A stretch of 64,000 bases of DNA from NCBI RefSeq assembly GCF_027594505.1, contig NZ_CP115149.1, positions 1,403,126 through 1,467,125 of the forward strand, in the 5' to 3' direction. The translations under genes and the position numbers were made by a program. The notes below the pieces were generated by a model that saw only the letters and a program-made list of their open reading frames with translations, had not been told where the DNA came from and ran no database searches. This document shows positions 30,939 to 41,621 of the stretch, one piece after another. Source of the DNA: Tepidiforma flava (lineage in GTDB: Bacteria > Chloroflexota > Dehalococcoidia > Tepidiformales > Tepidiformaceae). Each line of letters starts with the position of its first letter. The stretch's first letter is position 1.

Positions 30939-31043
30939 CTCCCCCGTTAACCCCCCTTCCCCCTCGCGCGTTACACCTCCCGGACGGAGAGCACCCCCGC
31001 GGGCTCGCCGTACCCCGCGCTTCCCCGCGCGCCGACGAAAGGA

Positions 31044-31072
31044 TTGACCCTTGCGCCACCGGTCAGTACCTT
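31044..31072 (+). promoter_or_regulatory. Promoter candidate for the large surface protein
   Basis: TTGACC (31044-31049), 17-bp spacer, TACCTT (31067-31072). It is a strong match, in the correct direction, and 676 bp ahead of the start codon, which predicts a long leader. Confidence 0.6.
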
Positions 31073-31078
31073 TCGCAA

Positions 31079-31754
31079 GACTTTACCCTCGCCCGGGGCA
31101 TGCCCCGCGGCGATACTCCGTGTCGATCCCGGGAGGCGCCATGCCCTTCGCCCGCAGCACCGCGACGGCCCCGCTCCCCGGCGCGCCCCGCGCCGGCCGC
31201 GCCGTCCCCGCTGCCGCACCCGCTTCGGCGCTCCCGCGTCCCGGTTCCCGCTTCCCTTCCTTCTCCTCCAACCTCCGCGCGCCCCACGCCGGGCCGCGGG
31301 GTGGCAGGGCTACCACACTCGGCACGAAAGGAGGGCTTCGCTGAGCGCAGCCGGGCGCCCGGCGCCGGGAACGCCGTGACGCTCCCGTGTGGCACCCAGG
31401 CTCCGCACCAACGAAATCCGACACACGAACCGACCAGAGGGAATGCCCGGATCCGCCCACGGCCTGCGCCAGGCCAGGCGCGGCAGACGAGCGGGCGACC
31501 TCGCCAGCAACCGAAGCCGGCGCCGCCGGCAGCGAAGTGCACCATCGCCCGCAGTCCGGGCGCATCCGGAACAGGGCAGCCCGGCACCCCCGCAGGGTGC
31601 AGAGCCGCCCGCCAGCAACCCTGAACACGTAAGGGGGGCACACGCCCCCGCCAGCAGCCAGGAGCGTTTCGCTCCGCCACCCGCCGAACCCCCGCCCGGG
31701 GCGCCGGCGGGGAACGAACCGAAACCGCTCACATGACTGGAGAGGTAACAGAAT
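31079..31754 (+). other. Long untranslated leader of the surface-protein gene
   Basis: About 676 bp with no convincing gene in any frame. Several hairpins are visible: GGGGCATGCCCC (31095-31106), GGGGG/CCCCC (31633-31649) and GGAGCG/CGCTCC (31661-31675), and a ribosome-binding site (GGAGAGG) lies before the TTG at 31755. Long structured leaders are common on abundant S-layer mRNAs and may stabilise them. I do not recognise a riboswitch class. Confidence 0.5.
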
Positions 31755-34700
31755 TTGAGTAAGGAACTTGCTCAGACCGTAGGCGGCAAGCGCGTCGCAT
31801 GGCTCCTCGCGCTCCTCGCCGCCTTCGCCGTCGTGGCAGCCCTGGGCACCCAGTGGCGAAAGTCCGACGCGGCGCTGCCGACCACCCAGCTGGCATTGTC
31901 CCAGTCCCCGGCGAGCCCCGGCAGCATCAACCCCGGCGCGACCATCACCTATACCCTGAACATCCAGACCTCAGCGCCGAATACGGTGGGGGCCGTCGTT
32001 CTGACGGTCACCCTGCCGTCGGGCGTTCAGACCTCGACGTCCGCGGTCACTTGTCCCCCGGCGAACACAGGCGGCGCGGGTATCACCTGGACAGGAGCCG
32101 GCGCCGGCAGTGGCACGCTCACCTGCACGTCCAGCGGCATCCTCACGGCCGCCATTCCCAGCGGCAACATGACCGTGACCGTCGCTGCTGCGGCCTCCGG
32201 CACCGTTGGGGTGGCGTCAGCTTCTGCCGACGATGCCGGCCCGGAGAATCCGATCCCTGCCTCCCCGAGCCTGGGCCTCGGCACCCTGACCATCAACGGC
32301 GTCACCGCTACCGGCGCGACCGTTGCCGCCGGCGGGAACGCCACCGTGTCGTTCACCATCCCCGCGGGCCTCGACGTCTGCGGCGAGGTCACGGCCTCCG
32401 ACGTGGGCTCGTTCGTCCCGACCGCGTCCGACGTGGTCATCACGCCGCCGACCGCTGCGACCTTCGTCTCGGCGACGACGGACGGCAACAACAACCCGAA
32501 CGTCGTCACCGTGACCGTGGCGCCGGCCCCCGGCTTCACTGGCTCGTTCACGGTTGCCCTCCGCACGCACCTCGCAACGAGCCCGGTCACGACGGACTGC
32601 GCGGCGAACGGCCAGGCGGCCACCGTGAACGTCATCCTGCCGCAGCTCCGCCACATCGCGGATGACGGCTCGGTCATCACGCAGCAGGAAGTCAACAACA
32701 ACGTTCGCGGCTCGCAGCACACCGTCTGCACCGTCGACCCGAACACGAACGCCGGCCTCGCCCTCCCCGTCGGCATCACGCTCTCGAACATCGTCGTCAC
32801 CAACGGCGGCGGCTACGCCTCGACGGCGGACACCGACCCGACCTTCACCGACGTCCAGATCTTCGTCGGCAACGGCACCAACGGCCCGAACGGCGCCACC
32901 TGCATCATCTGGCGCTCGCTCGACGCCGGCGACCAGACGATCAGCATCGTCTACACGGTCGGCAGCCAGCAGTACAACGTGCTGTTCAGCGGCACCCAGG
33001 GCGTCGTGAAGGAGTGGAACCGGCTCGAGACGAGCACCGTCAGCGCCTCCGGCGGCGCCTCCGGCACCGCGACCGGCGCGAACGTGAACCTGCCGCTCAC
33101 CGTTCCGCTCGTCCTCAACCCGCTCAACGGCCAGTACACGGGCAGCACGGTGACCATCACCGACGTCTTCAACGGCAGCCACACCAACAGCGCCGGCCAG
33201 AAGGAAGGCCCGATGCCGCTCGCCGGCGTCAACTGGGTCGCGACCCTCAGCGGCTGCGGCTCCGCTAGCGGCCTCGGCTCCGGCACGACGACGCTGACCA
33301 GCACCCCGGCCTCCGGCCCGAACACCCACGTCGTCGACAATCAGCCGAACGTCACCTTCGACCCGACCGGGTGCGCCCCGGGCAACACCGCGACGATCAC
33401 CATCACCGGCACGGAGCCCGGCGCCCTCGGCTCCGGCACGCCGAACTCGGTGACCCAGACCGTCACCTTCTCCTTCGTCGCCCAGATCCCGGCGAAGCAC
33501 GTCTTCCTCGCCTGGGCCGGCCAGCGCGTCGTCCTCGAGCACAACTGGGCGCTCAACCCGAACAGCCTCAGCAGCACCGCGGAGTCCTGCCCGACGCAGA
33601 GTGGTGCAATCGGCGCTCAGTACGTGAAGGGCGGCGGCCCCGGCAACTTCATCCCCGGCGGCACCGTCTACAGCATCATCGGCAGCGACGAAGCGCTCGC
33701 TGGCCTGACGGCTCCGGCCGGCGGCAGCGCGACCGTCGAAGGCTTCGCGTACCCGGCGTGCACCTCCGTCGCCGTCTACGAGTCGGAGGACCAGGGCCAG
33801 GTCGATGTCGAGGCGTGGCTCGCTTTCGTTGGCGAGGGCGGCCCCCAGGGCGCCCCGGCCTCGAAGGTCGCGTGGGTCATCTACTACATGAAGATCGAGC
33901 GCGTGAACCTCTCGCTGGTCACGCAGGTCTCGAAGCCGCTCCACAACAGCAGCAGCCTGCCGGACTGGGCCCCGGGCAACCCGTGGGACGCCTCCAAGGA
34001 TGACGCCGACGGCACCACCGAGTGGAACGTCTCGAAGGACATCCTCGTCCGCGGCCGCGTCTCCGGCTGGTTCGTCAACAGCAACCCGTCCGGCCGCCCG
34101 GCCGATACGAGCAACCCGCTCAACGTCCTCCCGGCCAACCGCTGGGTCATGCCGAACGACTGGCCGCTGCTCGCGGGCGGTCCCGACGGCGAAGAGATCT
34201 GCGGGCCCGGCGACCCTGACCGTGCGACCCGGTCTTGCACGGCCGAGCAGTTCCGGCCGTACTACGACATCATGATCGCCCCGAACAACGTCGGCGGCTT
34301 CTCGCTGGCGTCGCCGTCCGGTCTCGGGTACTCCGTCGCGACCGTGGTCGCCCCGAACAACACCGGCGTCGGCTCCGCGACCTCGCCTGTCCGGGTCGCC
34401 AGCTGCGCGTACCTGCCGGCGGGCCAGGTCTTCTACTTCCCGGCCTCGCTGGCGACGTCGCGGACGGTCGTCTCCTGCGCCAGCGGGCTGCTCGTCTTCA
34501 CCCCGGCGCTCTCCTCGGCCCCGGCTGCCGGCACGACGCTGCTGATCGCCTCCGGCACGCCGTTCATCGGCCCGTACAGCGCGCTCGACATCGTCGGCCT
34601 GACGGCGCTCGGCTTCGGCACCACCGCGCCGACGACGCTGTCGCCGTACGCGGTCCGGGACACCGCCTGGAAGGACGGCGACGTCGACTGGTGGGATGCC

Positions 34701-36095
34701 CCGATGCCGCCGGCCCCGGTCAGCGTCGCGCTCCGCGGCACCGGCTTCATCAAGATGGTCCTGAAGGACGAGGTCTACTACCTCGGCACGCCGAACACCG
34801 CCAGCCAGGTCTACCCGAACCCGTACTACTGGACGGAGATCCCCGAGAGCCCGTTCATCAGCGCAGTCGCGGCTGGCGGCGGCTACATGTGGGATAGCTG
34901 GGGCACCAATGGCGCCCCGAGGGGGCCGTACCCGTTCTGGACGCCGGTTCGCATCGGCGTGAACAGCGCCGGCATCGGCGACCCGTCGCTCAACGCAACC
35001 GACGTGGCCGAGCTCGGGCTCATCCGCACCTACTACGGCGACAGCACGATCGCCCGCGACCTGGTCGTCTACACGGACAACCACGGCGAGTTCATGGTTG
35101 CCGCGAACGGCGACTTCAAGACCGACCTCAGCCAGTGCGCGACCAACGCCCTCGCCGGCGGCAAGCACTGCAAGCCGGGCGACAACGTCGGCCGCGCCAC
35201 CATCACCGCCACCGCCGATTACCCGGACTTCCGCGGCAAGCACTTCCCGGTGCTCTCCAACGCAGTCACGGTCGATTGGACCTGGGGCGGCTACAAGGAC
35301 GTCACCGTCCACGACGGTGAGACCGACCAGTTCAAGTACATCGTGTTCCACGCGCTCGACCGCGATGGCTTCTGCTCCGTGCCCGCCGGCGCGGTCAGCC
35401 TCCACCCGGTCCTGAGCAGCGCGGATGCGCTCAACGACTTCAGCTCGCTCGGCGCCCGCTACAACGGCGACCCGGTCGAGAACGTCGACTTCCTCATCGA
35501 CAGCGGTGAGGGCATCATCGTCGGCCAGTCCGGCGGCGGCACCATCAACGATGGGCGGCGCTTCGCCACCGGCGTGACCACCTTCTCCGTCGCGGCGAAC
35601 GACCCGGCCGTCACCGGCATCAAGGAGTTCCCGCTGAGCCCGCTCGCGGCCTCCGGCCAGACCGATGAGTGCCAGGCCTGGATCAAGGTCTCGAACAGCC
35701 TCCTCGGCATCCTCAACGTCCTCGCGATCGCCAAGGATGACGAAGGCAACATCGGCTTCGACCGCGTCATCGACCTGTCGACCACCACGAGCTACACGCT
35801 CACCTTCCGCTGGAGCCTCATCACCTGGGCTGGCGCCAACGACATCCCGGTGATGGATGCCATCAAGGGCACCGGCTCCTCCGGCAAGAACCCCGGTGGC
35901 AACGACATCTCCGCCAGCGTGACCGCCATCTACGGCTGGAACGCTGCGGCCCAGCAGTGGCTCGGGTTCTTCCCGGCGGGCGTCAACGTGCCCGGCGCGA
36001 ACGACCTGACCGTCCTCAAGACTGGCGAGGCCTACTGGATCGCCATCACCGGTCCGTCGTCCGTCACCTGGACTATCGCGACCAACATCAACTAA
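31755..36095 (+). CDS. Very large exported surface (S-layer-like) protein
   Basis: A 1,446-residue protein with a signal peptide (about residues 1-40), a TTG start after GGAGAGG, and no C-terminal membrane segment. The N-terminal third is Thr/Ser/Gly-rich with beta-sandwich repeats of the DUF11 type (NPGATITYTLNIQT; AGGNATVSFTIPAG). The C-terminal part contains WSLITWAGAND and YWIAITGPSSVTW. Codon choice differs from neighbours: Pro is mostly CCG rather than CCC, which fits high expression. Together with the long leader and the terminator this suggests an S-layer or other major wall protein. No SLH domain is visible, so its anchoring is unknown. Confidence 0.75.
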   Translation: MSKELAQTVGGKRVAWLLALLAAFAVVAALGTQWRKSDAALPTTQLALSQSPASPGSINPGATITYTLNIQTSAPNTVGAVVLTVTLPSGVQTSTSAVTCPPANTGGAGITWTGAGAGSGTLTCTSSGILTAAIPSGNMTVTVAAAASGTVGVASASADDAGPENPIPASPSLGLGTLTINGVTATGATVAAGGNATVSFTIPAGLDVCGEVTASDVGSFVPTASDVVITPPTAATFVSATTDGNNNPNVVTVTVAPAPGFTGSFTVALRTHLATSPVTTDCAANGQAATVNVILPQLRHIADDGSVITQQEVNNNVRGSQHTVCTVDPNTNAGLALPVGITLSNIVVTNGGGYASTADTDPTFTDVQIFVGNGTNGPNGATCIIWRSLDAGDQTISIVYTVGSQQYNVLFSGTQGVVKEWNRLETSTVSASGGASGTATGANVNLPLTVPLVLNPLNGQYTGSTVTITDVFNGSHTNSAGQKEGPMPLAGVNWVATLSGCGSASGLGSGTTTLTSTPASGPNTHVVDNQPNVTFDPTGCAPGNTATITITGTEPGALGSGTPNSVTQTVTFSFVAQIPAKHVFLAWAGQRVVLEHNWALNPNSLSSTAESCPTQSGAIGAQYVKGGGPGNFIPGGTVYSIIGSDEALAGLTAPAGGSATVEGFAYPACTSVAVYESEDQGQVDVEAWLAFVGEGGPQGAPASKVAWVIYYMKIERVNLSLVTQVSKPLHNSSSLPDWAPGNPWDASKDDADGTTEWNVSKDILVRGRVSGWFVNSNPSGRPADTSNPLNVLPANRWVMPNDWPLLAGGPDGEEICGPGDPDRATRSCTAEQFRPYYDIMIAPNNVGGFSLASPSGLGYSVATVVAPNNTGVGSATSPVRVASCAYLPAGQVFYFPASLATSRTVVSCASGLLVFTPALSSAPAAGTTLLIASGTPFIGPYSALDIVGLTALGFGTTAPTTLSPYAVRDTAWKDGDVDWWDAPMPPAPVSVALRGTGFIKMVLKDEVYYLGTPNTASQVYPNPYYWTEIPESPFISAVAAGGGYMWDSWGTNGAPRGPYPFWTPVRIGVNSAGIGDPSLNATDVAELGLIRTYYGDSTIARDLVVYTDNHGEFMVAANGDFKTDLSQCATNALAGGKHCKPGDNVGRATITATADYPDFRGKHFPVLSNAVTVDWTWGGYKDVTVHDGETDQFKYIVFHALDRDGFCSVPAGAVSLHPVLSSADALNDFSSLGARYNGDPVENVDFLIDSGEGIIVGQSGGGTINDGRRFATGVTTFSVAANDPAVTGIKEFPLSPLAASGQTDECQAWIKVSNSLLGILNVLAIAKDDEGNIGFDRVIDLSTTTSYTLTFRWSLITWAGANDIPVMDAIKGTGSSGKNPGGNDISASVTAIYGWNAAAQQWLGFFPAGVNVPGANDLTVLKTGEAYWIAITGPSSVTWTIATNIN

Positions 36096-36113
36096 CACCG
36101 GGTTCCCCGGCGG

Positions 36114-36137
36114 CCGTCCCTCCTCCGGGAGGGGCGG
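36114..36137 (+). terminator. Hairpin after the surface-protein gene
   Basis: Stem CCGTCCCTCC (36114-36123) with GGAGGGGCGG (36128-36137), loop TCCG, one G-T pair. There is no T-run, so it may only attenuate readthrough into the next gene. Confidence 0.6.
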
Positions 36138-36188
36138 TCGCCGCCCCCGGCGGTTGATGTGGCCGAACAGACAGGAATGGAGCAAACC

Positions 36189-36767
36189 ATGACGAAAGTT
36201 CTCAAGGTGCTCGCTGGCGGATGGCTCGCTGCGGTCCTCGGCGTCGCGCTCCTCGCGGCCGCCGGCACCCTCGGCGCCGGCACCGTCTCCGCGGAATCGC
36301 CGCCGAGCCCGCCCGCCCGGTTCGCCGGGACGGTCACGGTCGATGGCCAGCCGGTTCCCGCCGGCACCGTCATCGAAGCCCGCATCGGGAATGCCGCCTG
36401 CGGTGTCACCCAGACGTTCATGCAGGGCAACCAGTCCCGGTACGTCCTCGACGTCCCGGCCCTGAACCCCGGCGCAACCCCGAACTGCGGCGTCGATGGC
36501 GCCACCGTCACCTTCTACATCGGCGGCAAGCGCGCCGCTGAGACGGGCACGTGGGCGAACTACCAGCTCAATGAGCTGAACCTCACCTACACGACCCCGA
36601 CGCCGACCGCGACCGCGTCGCCTACCGCGACGCCGCGCCCGCCGGCCACCGGCGACACCGTCGCCGCCGGCGGCGCTGCCTCGGCCAGCTGGCTCCTCGC
36701 CATCGCCGGCCTCGGCATCCTCGCCTTCGGCATCGGCGGTGTGGCGGTCGCCCGCCGCGCCCGCTAA
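36189..36767 (+). CDS. Small exported wall-anchored protein
   Basis: A 192-residue protein with a signal peptide (MTKVLKVLAGGWLAAVLG..., about 1-34), a small beta domain and a Thr/Pro linker (TPTPTATASPTATPRPP). The C-terminus has ATGDT, a hydrophobic helix and RRAR, which resembles a sortase LPxTG-type sorting signal (here PPATG). The beta domain (FAGTVTVDGQPVPAGTVIEA, two Cys, VTFYIGGKRAAETG) recurs in the two exported proteins at 54049-55000. The start at 36189 has GGAG upstream; earlier GTG/ATG codons only extend it with unlikely residues. It probably sits in the wall next to the surface protein. Confidence 0.78.
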   Translation: MTKVLKVLAGGWLAAVLGVALLAAAGTLGAGTVSAESPPSPPARFAGTVTVDGQPVPAGTVIEARIGNAACGVTQTFMQGNQSRYVLDVPALNPGATPNCGVDGATVTFYIGGKRAAETGTWANYQLNELNLTYTTPTPTATASPTATPRPPATGDTVAAGGAASASWLLAIAGLGILAFGIGGVAVARRAR

Positions 36768-36788
36768 CCCTCACCCTCCGCGGTGAAC

Positions 36789-36818
36789 CGAAGGGCCCTG
36801 CTCCGGCGGGGCCCTTCG
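36789..36818 (+). terminator. Terminator between the wall protein and the convergent kinase
   Basis: Stem CGAAGGGCCC (36789-36798) with GGGCCCTTCG (36809-36818), loop of ten. It serves both convergent genes. Confidence 0.75.
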
Positions 36819-36844
36819 TGGCGTTCTGAACCGCCTGCTCCCGC

Positions 36845-39800
36845 CTACTTCCGCGGCGGCCGCGCCCCGGCCGCCTCCAGCGCCCGCGCAAGGCGCTCCG
36901 CCGTGAACGGCTTCTGCACCAGCCCGGCGATGCGCCGCTTCACGTCCGTGTCGATGTGCGAATCCGCCGCGTAGCCCGTGCAGACGATGACCGGGAGGTC
37001 CGGGCGAATCGCGGTCAGGGCGCGGAACGTCTCCGAGCCGGTCATTCCCGGCATCACCAGGTCCAGCATGACCGCGGCGAACCGCTCCGGCCGCGCACGG
37101 ACGATTTCGACCGCCGTCGCGCCCCCCGGCGCTTCGACCACGTTGTAGCCGAGCTCGCCGAGCGTCGCCGCCAGCGCCCGCCGCACCATCGCATCGTCGT
37201 CCACCACGAGGATGAGGTTCCCGTCGCCGGCGCTGAAGGCGTCGCCCTGGCTTTCGCCCCCGGCCTGCCGAAGCGGGAAGCTGAGGGTGAACGTCGTGCC
37301 GCGGCCCGGCTCGCTGTCGACCGTGATATCGCCGTGGTGCCCCTGCACGATGCCGTACGTGATCGCCATGCCGAGGCCCGTGCCGGAGCCGGGCGCCTTC
37401 GTCGTGTAGAACGGTTCGAAGATCCGCATCCGCACGTCCTCAGTCATCCCCGGGCCGGTGTCCGCAATTTCGACCCACGCCAGCGGGCCCGTCGCCCCCG
37501 CGCGGATGGCGATCCGGCCGCCCTCCGGCATCACATCCCGCGCGTTGAGCACAATGTTCGTCAGCGCCTGCTGCAGCTGCCCGGCATCGCCCTCCACGAG
37601 CAGCGGCTCGTCCGGCAGCGACACCGTCACCGCGATGCGCGAATGGAGCGCCGGCGCGAGCAGCTGCAGCGTGTCTTCGACCACCGTCCGCAGGTCCACC
37701 TGTCCGAACCGCACGAGCCCGCCGCGCGCTGAACGCCAGCAGCCGCCCGGTCAGGTCCGCCGCCTTCCGCGCCGCTTCCTCGATGAGCGCGACGTTCTCG
37801 CGCTCGTCCGCGTCGAGGTTGCGCGACCGCTTCAGCAGGCCGGCGAACCCGAGGATCGTCGTCAGCAGGTTGTTGAAATCGTGCGCCACCGCGCCCGCCA
37901 TCGTCCCGAGCGATTCCATCTTCTGACTCTGCATCAGCTGCGCCATCAGAGCCTTCCGCTCGGAGACATCGCGGGCGAGCACAAGCACCGCTTCGCGCCC
38001 GCCGTACGCCACCAGCGAGGCCACCACCTCCACATCCAGCGGCGAACCGTCCCGCTTCCGGTAGCGCACGTCGGCGAGGTGCACCTCTCCATCAGCGTGG
38101 ATGCGCGCCATGAACGACGCCAGCTCCGCTTCGTCCGCCATCGAAATGTCATCGAGGCGCAGCCCGTGCAGCTCGCGCTGCGCATAGCCGAGCACCCGCG
38201 CCGCGAACGGGTTCGCATCGAGGATCCGCCGGCTCTCCGCATCGACCGTCAGGATCATCTCCTCCGCCTGCGCCACCAGCGAGCGGTACTTCAGCTCGCT
38301 CTCGGCGAGGGACTCCAGCGCCGAGGCCTTCTCCAGCGCCAGCGCCAGCGGCCGGGCCAGCGTCCCCAGCAGCTCCGCATCCTCCGCCGTGAACCGGTCG
38401 GTGCCCTCCGCCCAGAGCGCGACCGAGCCGCGCACCGATTCGTGCACCACGAGCGGCGCGCGGATGACCGAGAGCAGGCCCGCCTCCAGCAGCGCCCGGT
38501 GGCCGGGGTGCAGCGGCGTCTCTTCCCGCGCGTCGGCGACCACCTCCGGCTGCGGCGCATGCTGCAGGGCAGCCCCCCGCAGCCGGCCGACCGGCACCTC
38601 CTCGGCGAACGCGTCCAGCGGCAGCGGCCGCGAACTGTCGAGCGCGAGCCGGCGCGCTGCCGGCTGTCCCGGTTCGAACGCGAACACGACGCCGAAATCC
38701 GCCCCGAAGAGCGCCCGGCAGTCGGCGAGGAACCGCTGCGCCACCCGCTCCGACGTGCCGCCGGCGTTCAGCCGCGCGAGGATGCGCGTCGTCGCCTCCA
38801 GCCGGGCCGTGCGGCGCGCCTGCTCCTCCCGGCTGCGGAAGTACCGGACTGCCAGCCCCAGCGGCTGCACCGCTTCCGCCAGCTGCTCGGCATCGAACCG
38901 CCCGAACCGGCCGGGCTCGCGGGCCCCCAGCGTCACGACGCCGCACACCCCTTCGCCGCCCATGAATGCCACCCGCATGCTGGAGCGAATGCCCGCCGCC
39001 CGCGCCGCCTCCGAGGTCGCCGTCAGCCGCGGCGCCGCCTGCAGGTCCTCGAAGACATGGACCACGGGCCCCGCCGGCGGCCAGGCGTCGAACACCTGCT
39101 CCACGGGCAGCTCCGCCCCCGGTGCCCATGCGCCGACCGGCGAGTCGATGCCTGCCAGCCGCACCATCCCCTGCTCCACGACCCCGATGGCGCAGTGGTC
39201 CGCCCCGTAGAGCGACCGCAGCGCCCTCGCGGCGTGGGCCGCCAGCTCTTCCAGCCGCTCGTGCGAGCCGAGCGCGCTCAGCACCTCCAGCATCGCCCGC
39301 GCCCGCCGGGCCTGCTCCCGCGCCGAGTCCATCAGGAACGCCCGCTCGAGCACCGTCCCCAGCGTGGCGGCGAGTTCGGCGAACTGCTCGAGGTCGCCCG
39401 CGTTCCAGCGGCCCGGCGCCGCCGCCGCGACCGTGGCGATGCCGCGCGGCACCCCCTCGCCGTCCCGGATCGGCGCCCGCATCACGCTCCGCAGCCCGTG
39501 CGCCGCGAGAAACGCCGTCGGTTCATCCTCCGCCAGCGAAGCGTCGGCGATGAGCGCCGGGCCGCTCTCCACCAGCCGCCGCCAGCCCACCGGGTGCTGC
39601 CGCAGCAGCGACGCCACCCGCTCCAGGTCCTCATCCCCGAAGTGCTCGGTCGACGAGCTGAGCGTCGCGATATCCCCCGGCGCGGTCGTCACGACCACCG
39701 CATGGCTGGCGCCGAACAGCCGGCGGACCTCGCGGACGAACACCTCGCCCGCCTGCCGCAGCGAAGCCCCCGGCGTCAGCGCCAGCAGCATCCGCGTCTT

Positions 39801-41426
39801 CGCCTCCAGCAGCTCCGACGTTTCGGCCATCCGCGCCAGCAGCCGCACCCGGTCGATCGCGATGGCCATCGGCCGCGCCAGCTCCATCAGTCGCTCTTCA
39901 TCCGCCCGGGTGTACCGGCCCGGCTCCCGGCTGCCCACCGTCACCAGCCCGACCGTCCCGTCCGAGAGCGCGAACGGCACCCGCATCCCGGAGCGCAGCC
40001 CCCGCTCGTACCCGATGCGCGTCCCCGGGTTCGCCGCCGGGCTCGCGAAGACGTCGCCCGCCGGTTCGCCTTTGCCCTCCAGGGCCGCCCGGTACGCCGC
40101 GACATCCTCGTCCGAAAGCCCCGGCGGCAGGTCCCCGGGCTGCAGCGCCGCCGAGCTCATCCCGAGCACCTCGCGCACCCGCCGGTCGAGGTCGACCGTG
40201 CCCAGCGCCACGTGGTCCGCGCCGAAGTACGCCCGCAGCCGCTCCGCAATCGCCTGGCAGGCCGGCGCCAGCTCGCGCGCCTGCCAGAGCGTCTCCAGCA
40301 GCTCAGCGCCCACCGTGAGCAGCTCGGCCTGCCGCTCGAGCGTGAGCGCATGCGCAACGGCCAGCTCGCCCCGCCGCACCCGTTCGACCCCGATCTCGAG
40401 CACCCGTGCCACCCGGGCGAGGAACGCCCGCTCCTCGCCCGCCCAGGCCGACGGCTCCTTCCGGAGCGCGACCAGCGCCAGCCGGAGACCCGCACCCCAG
40501 CGGTGGGTCCGCACCGCCGCAGCCAGGGAGCCCATCCCCAGCCGTTCCCGCGCGAACCGCTCCGCCGGCAGCAGCCCGTCGGCCGATTCCAGCGATTCAC
40601 GCACCCACGCCGGGCTGCCTTCCCGCTCCCCCATCGGCCGATTGCCCGGGTCCAGCGCCGCCCGCCGCGCCTCCGCCCACAGCGCCGGCGTCAGGAGCCC
40701 GGCCGGCGCCGAACGGAACGTCCAGTCGCCCCCCGGCCCGCCTTCGACCATCACGATCGCCGCTTCCGCGCCGACGGCTGCGCGGACCCCCTCGGCAGCC
40801 CCCGCGAGCAGCGCCGCCTCGTCCTCCGTCGAGGCCACCATCGCCAGCAGCTCCGCCTCCGCCGCCCGGATCGCGCGCTCGAACTCCATCCGCTCCAGCA
40901 GCAGCCGCGGCCGGAGCGTCTGCATCGCCGCCTGCGTCACCTCCCAGAGCTGCCCCAGCGACTCCCGCGAGAACCGGCCCGGTTCGACCGAGCCGACCAG
41001 CACGAACCCCATCGGCTGGCCCCGCTCGTCCGTCAGCGGCAGCCGCACCGTCGAGCGGATCCCTGCCGCGATCGCCGCCCGCTGCCCCGGCGTTGGCCGC
41101 GGGATCGCGAGCGTGTCTTCGAACACGGCCCCGCCTTCATCAGCCAGCAGGCGGCTGAAGGCCGCATCGCTCTGCCGGTGATCGAACGGCCACCGCCCCG
41201 GCGAATGCTCGCCGTCGAGCGGCCACCAGAACGCGCGCCGCCCGCGCCGCGAGAGCGCGACGTAGCCGCACTCGCCGCCCAGCGCCCGCGCGGCAGCCTC
41301 CGCGAAGCGCGTCAGCTCCTCCTCGATCGAACCGGCATCCGCGGCCCCGGCGCGCCAGGCCCGCAGCGAACTGTCAGCCGGCCGCCCGCCCTCACCCGGC
41401 GAGCCGGCCGGCGCTGTCTCCCCCAT
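36845..41426 (-). pseudogene. Hybrid histidine kinase with six GAF domains, split by a frameshift
   Basis: The first frame starts at the ATG at 41426 (MGETAPAGSPG) and encodes six tandem GAF-like domains, each with a FGA/YGADH-type core (LRAYFGADHVAL, VRRLFGASHAVV, LRSLYGADHCAI, CRALFGADFGVV). A PAS domain and the HisKA region follow, with the phospho-acceptor His in AGAVAHDFNNLLT. Just after LLAFSA, near 37720, the frame changes at GCGCGCGGCGG. The second frame gives the HATPase domain (QALTNIVLNARDVMP, ADTGPGMT, GTGLGMAITYG) and a receiver with its Asp in VMLDLVMPG. A one-base change at the GC tract would restore a kinase of about 1,527 residues. It is a decayed gene or an assembly error. 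It is divergent from fabF. Confidence 0.7.
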
Positions 41427-41608
41427 GGAATTCCCCCGGCGCCGCGGCGGTTCACCGCCCCGGCGGGAACGCCCTCGGCAGGCCCCCGCATCGTACGTAC
41501 AGCAGTTTCCGGCGCGATATTGGGGAGTTCCCGAACATTCACCCGGCAACGATTTTTCCCGCCGAAATCCTCGGCAACCCCCGCCCGCGCCTCCCGGCGC
41601 CGGCGCGG

Positions 41609-41614
41609 TACCAT
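41609..41614 (+). promoter_or_regulatory. Leaderless -10 box of fabF
   Basis: TACCAT followed by seven bases and the ATG at 41622. Confidence 0.5.
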
Positions 41615-41621
41615 ACGCACC

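Noticed and set aside
30578-31624. A 348-residue plus-strand frame through the long array and the leader
   Set aside because: Its first half is a translated heptamer and the rest has no recognisable domain or ribosome-binding site.
30951-31754. A known riboswitch or stable RNA in the leader
   Set aside because: I compared it by eye with c-di-GMP, ydaO, cobalamin, RNase P and SRP RNA patterns and found no match.
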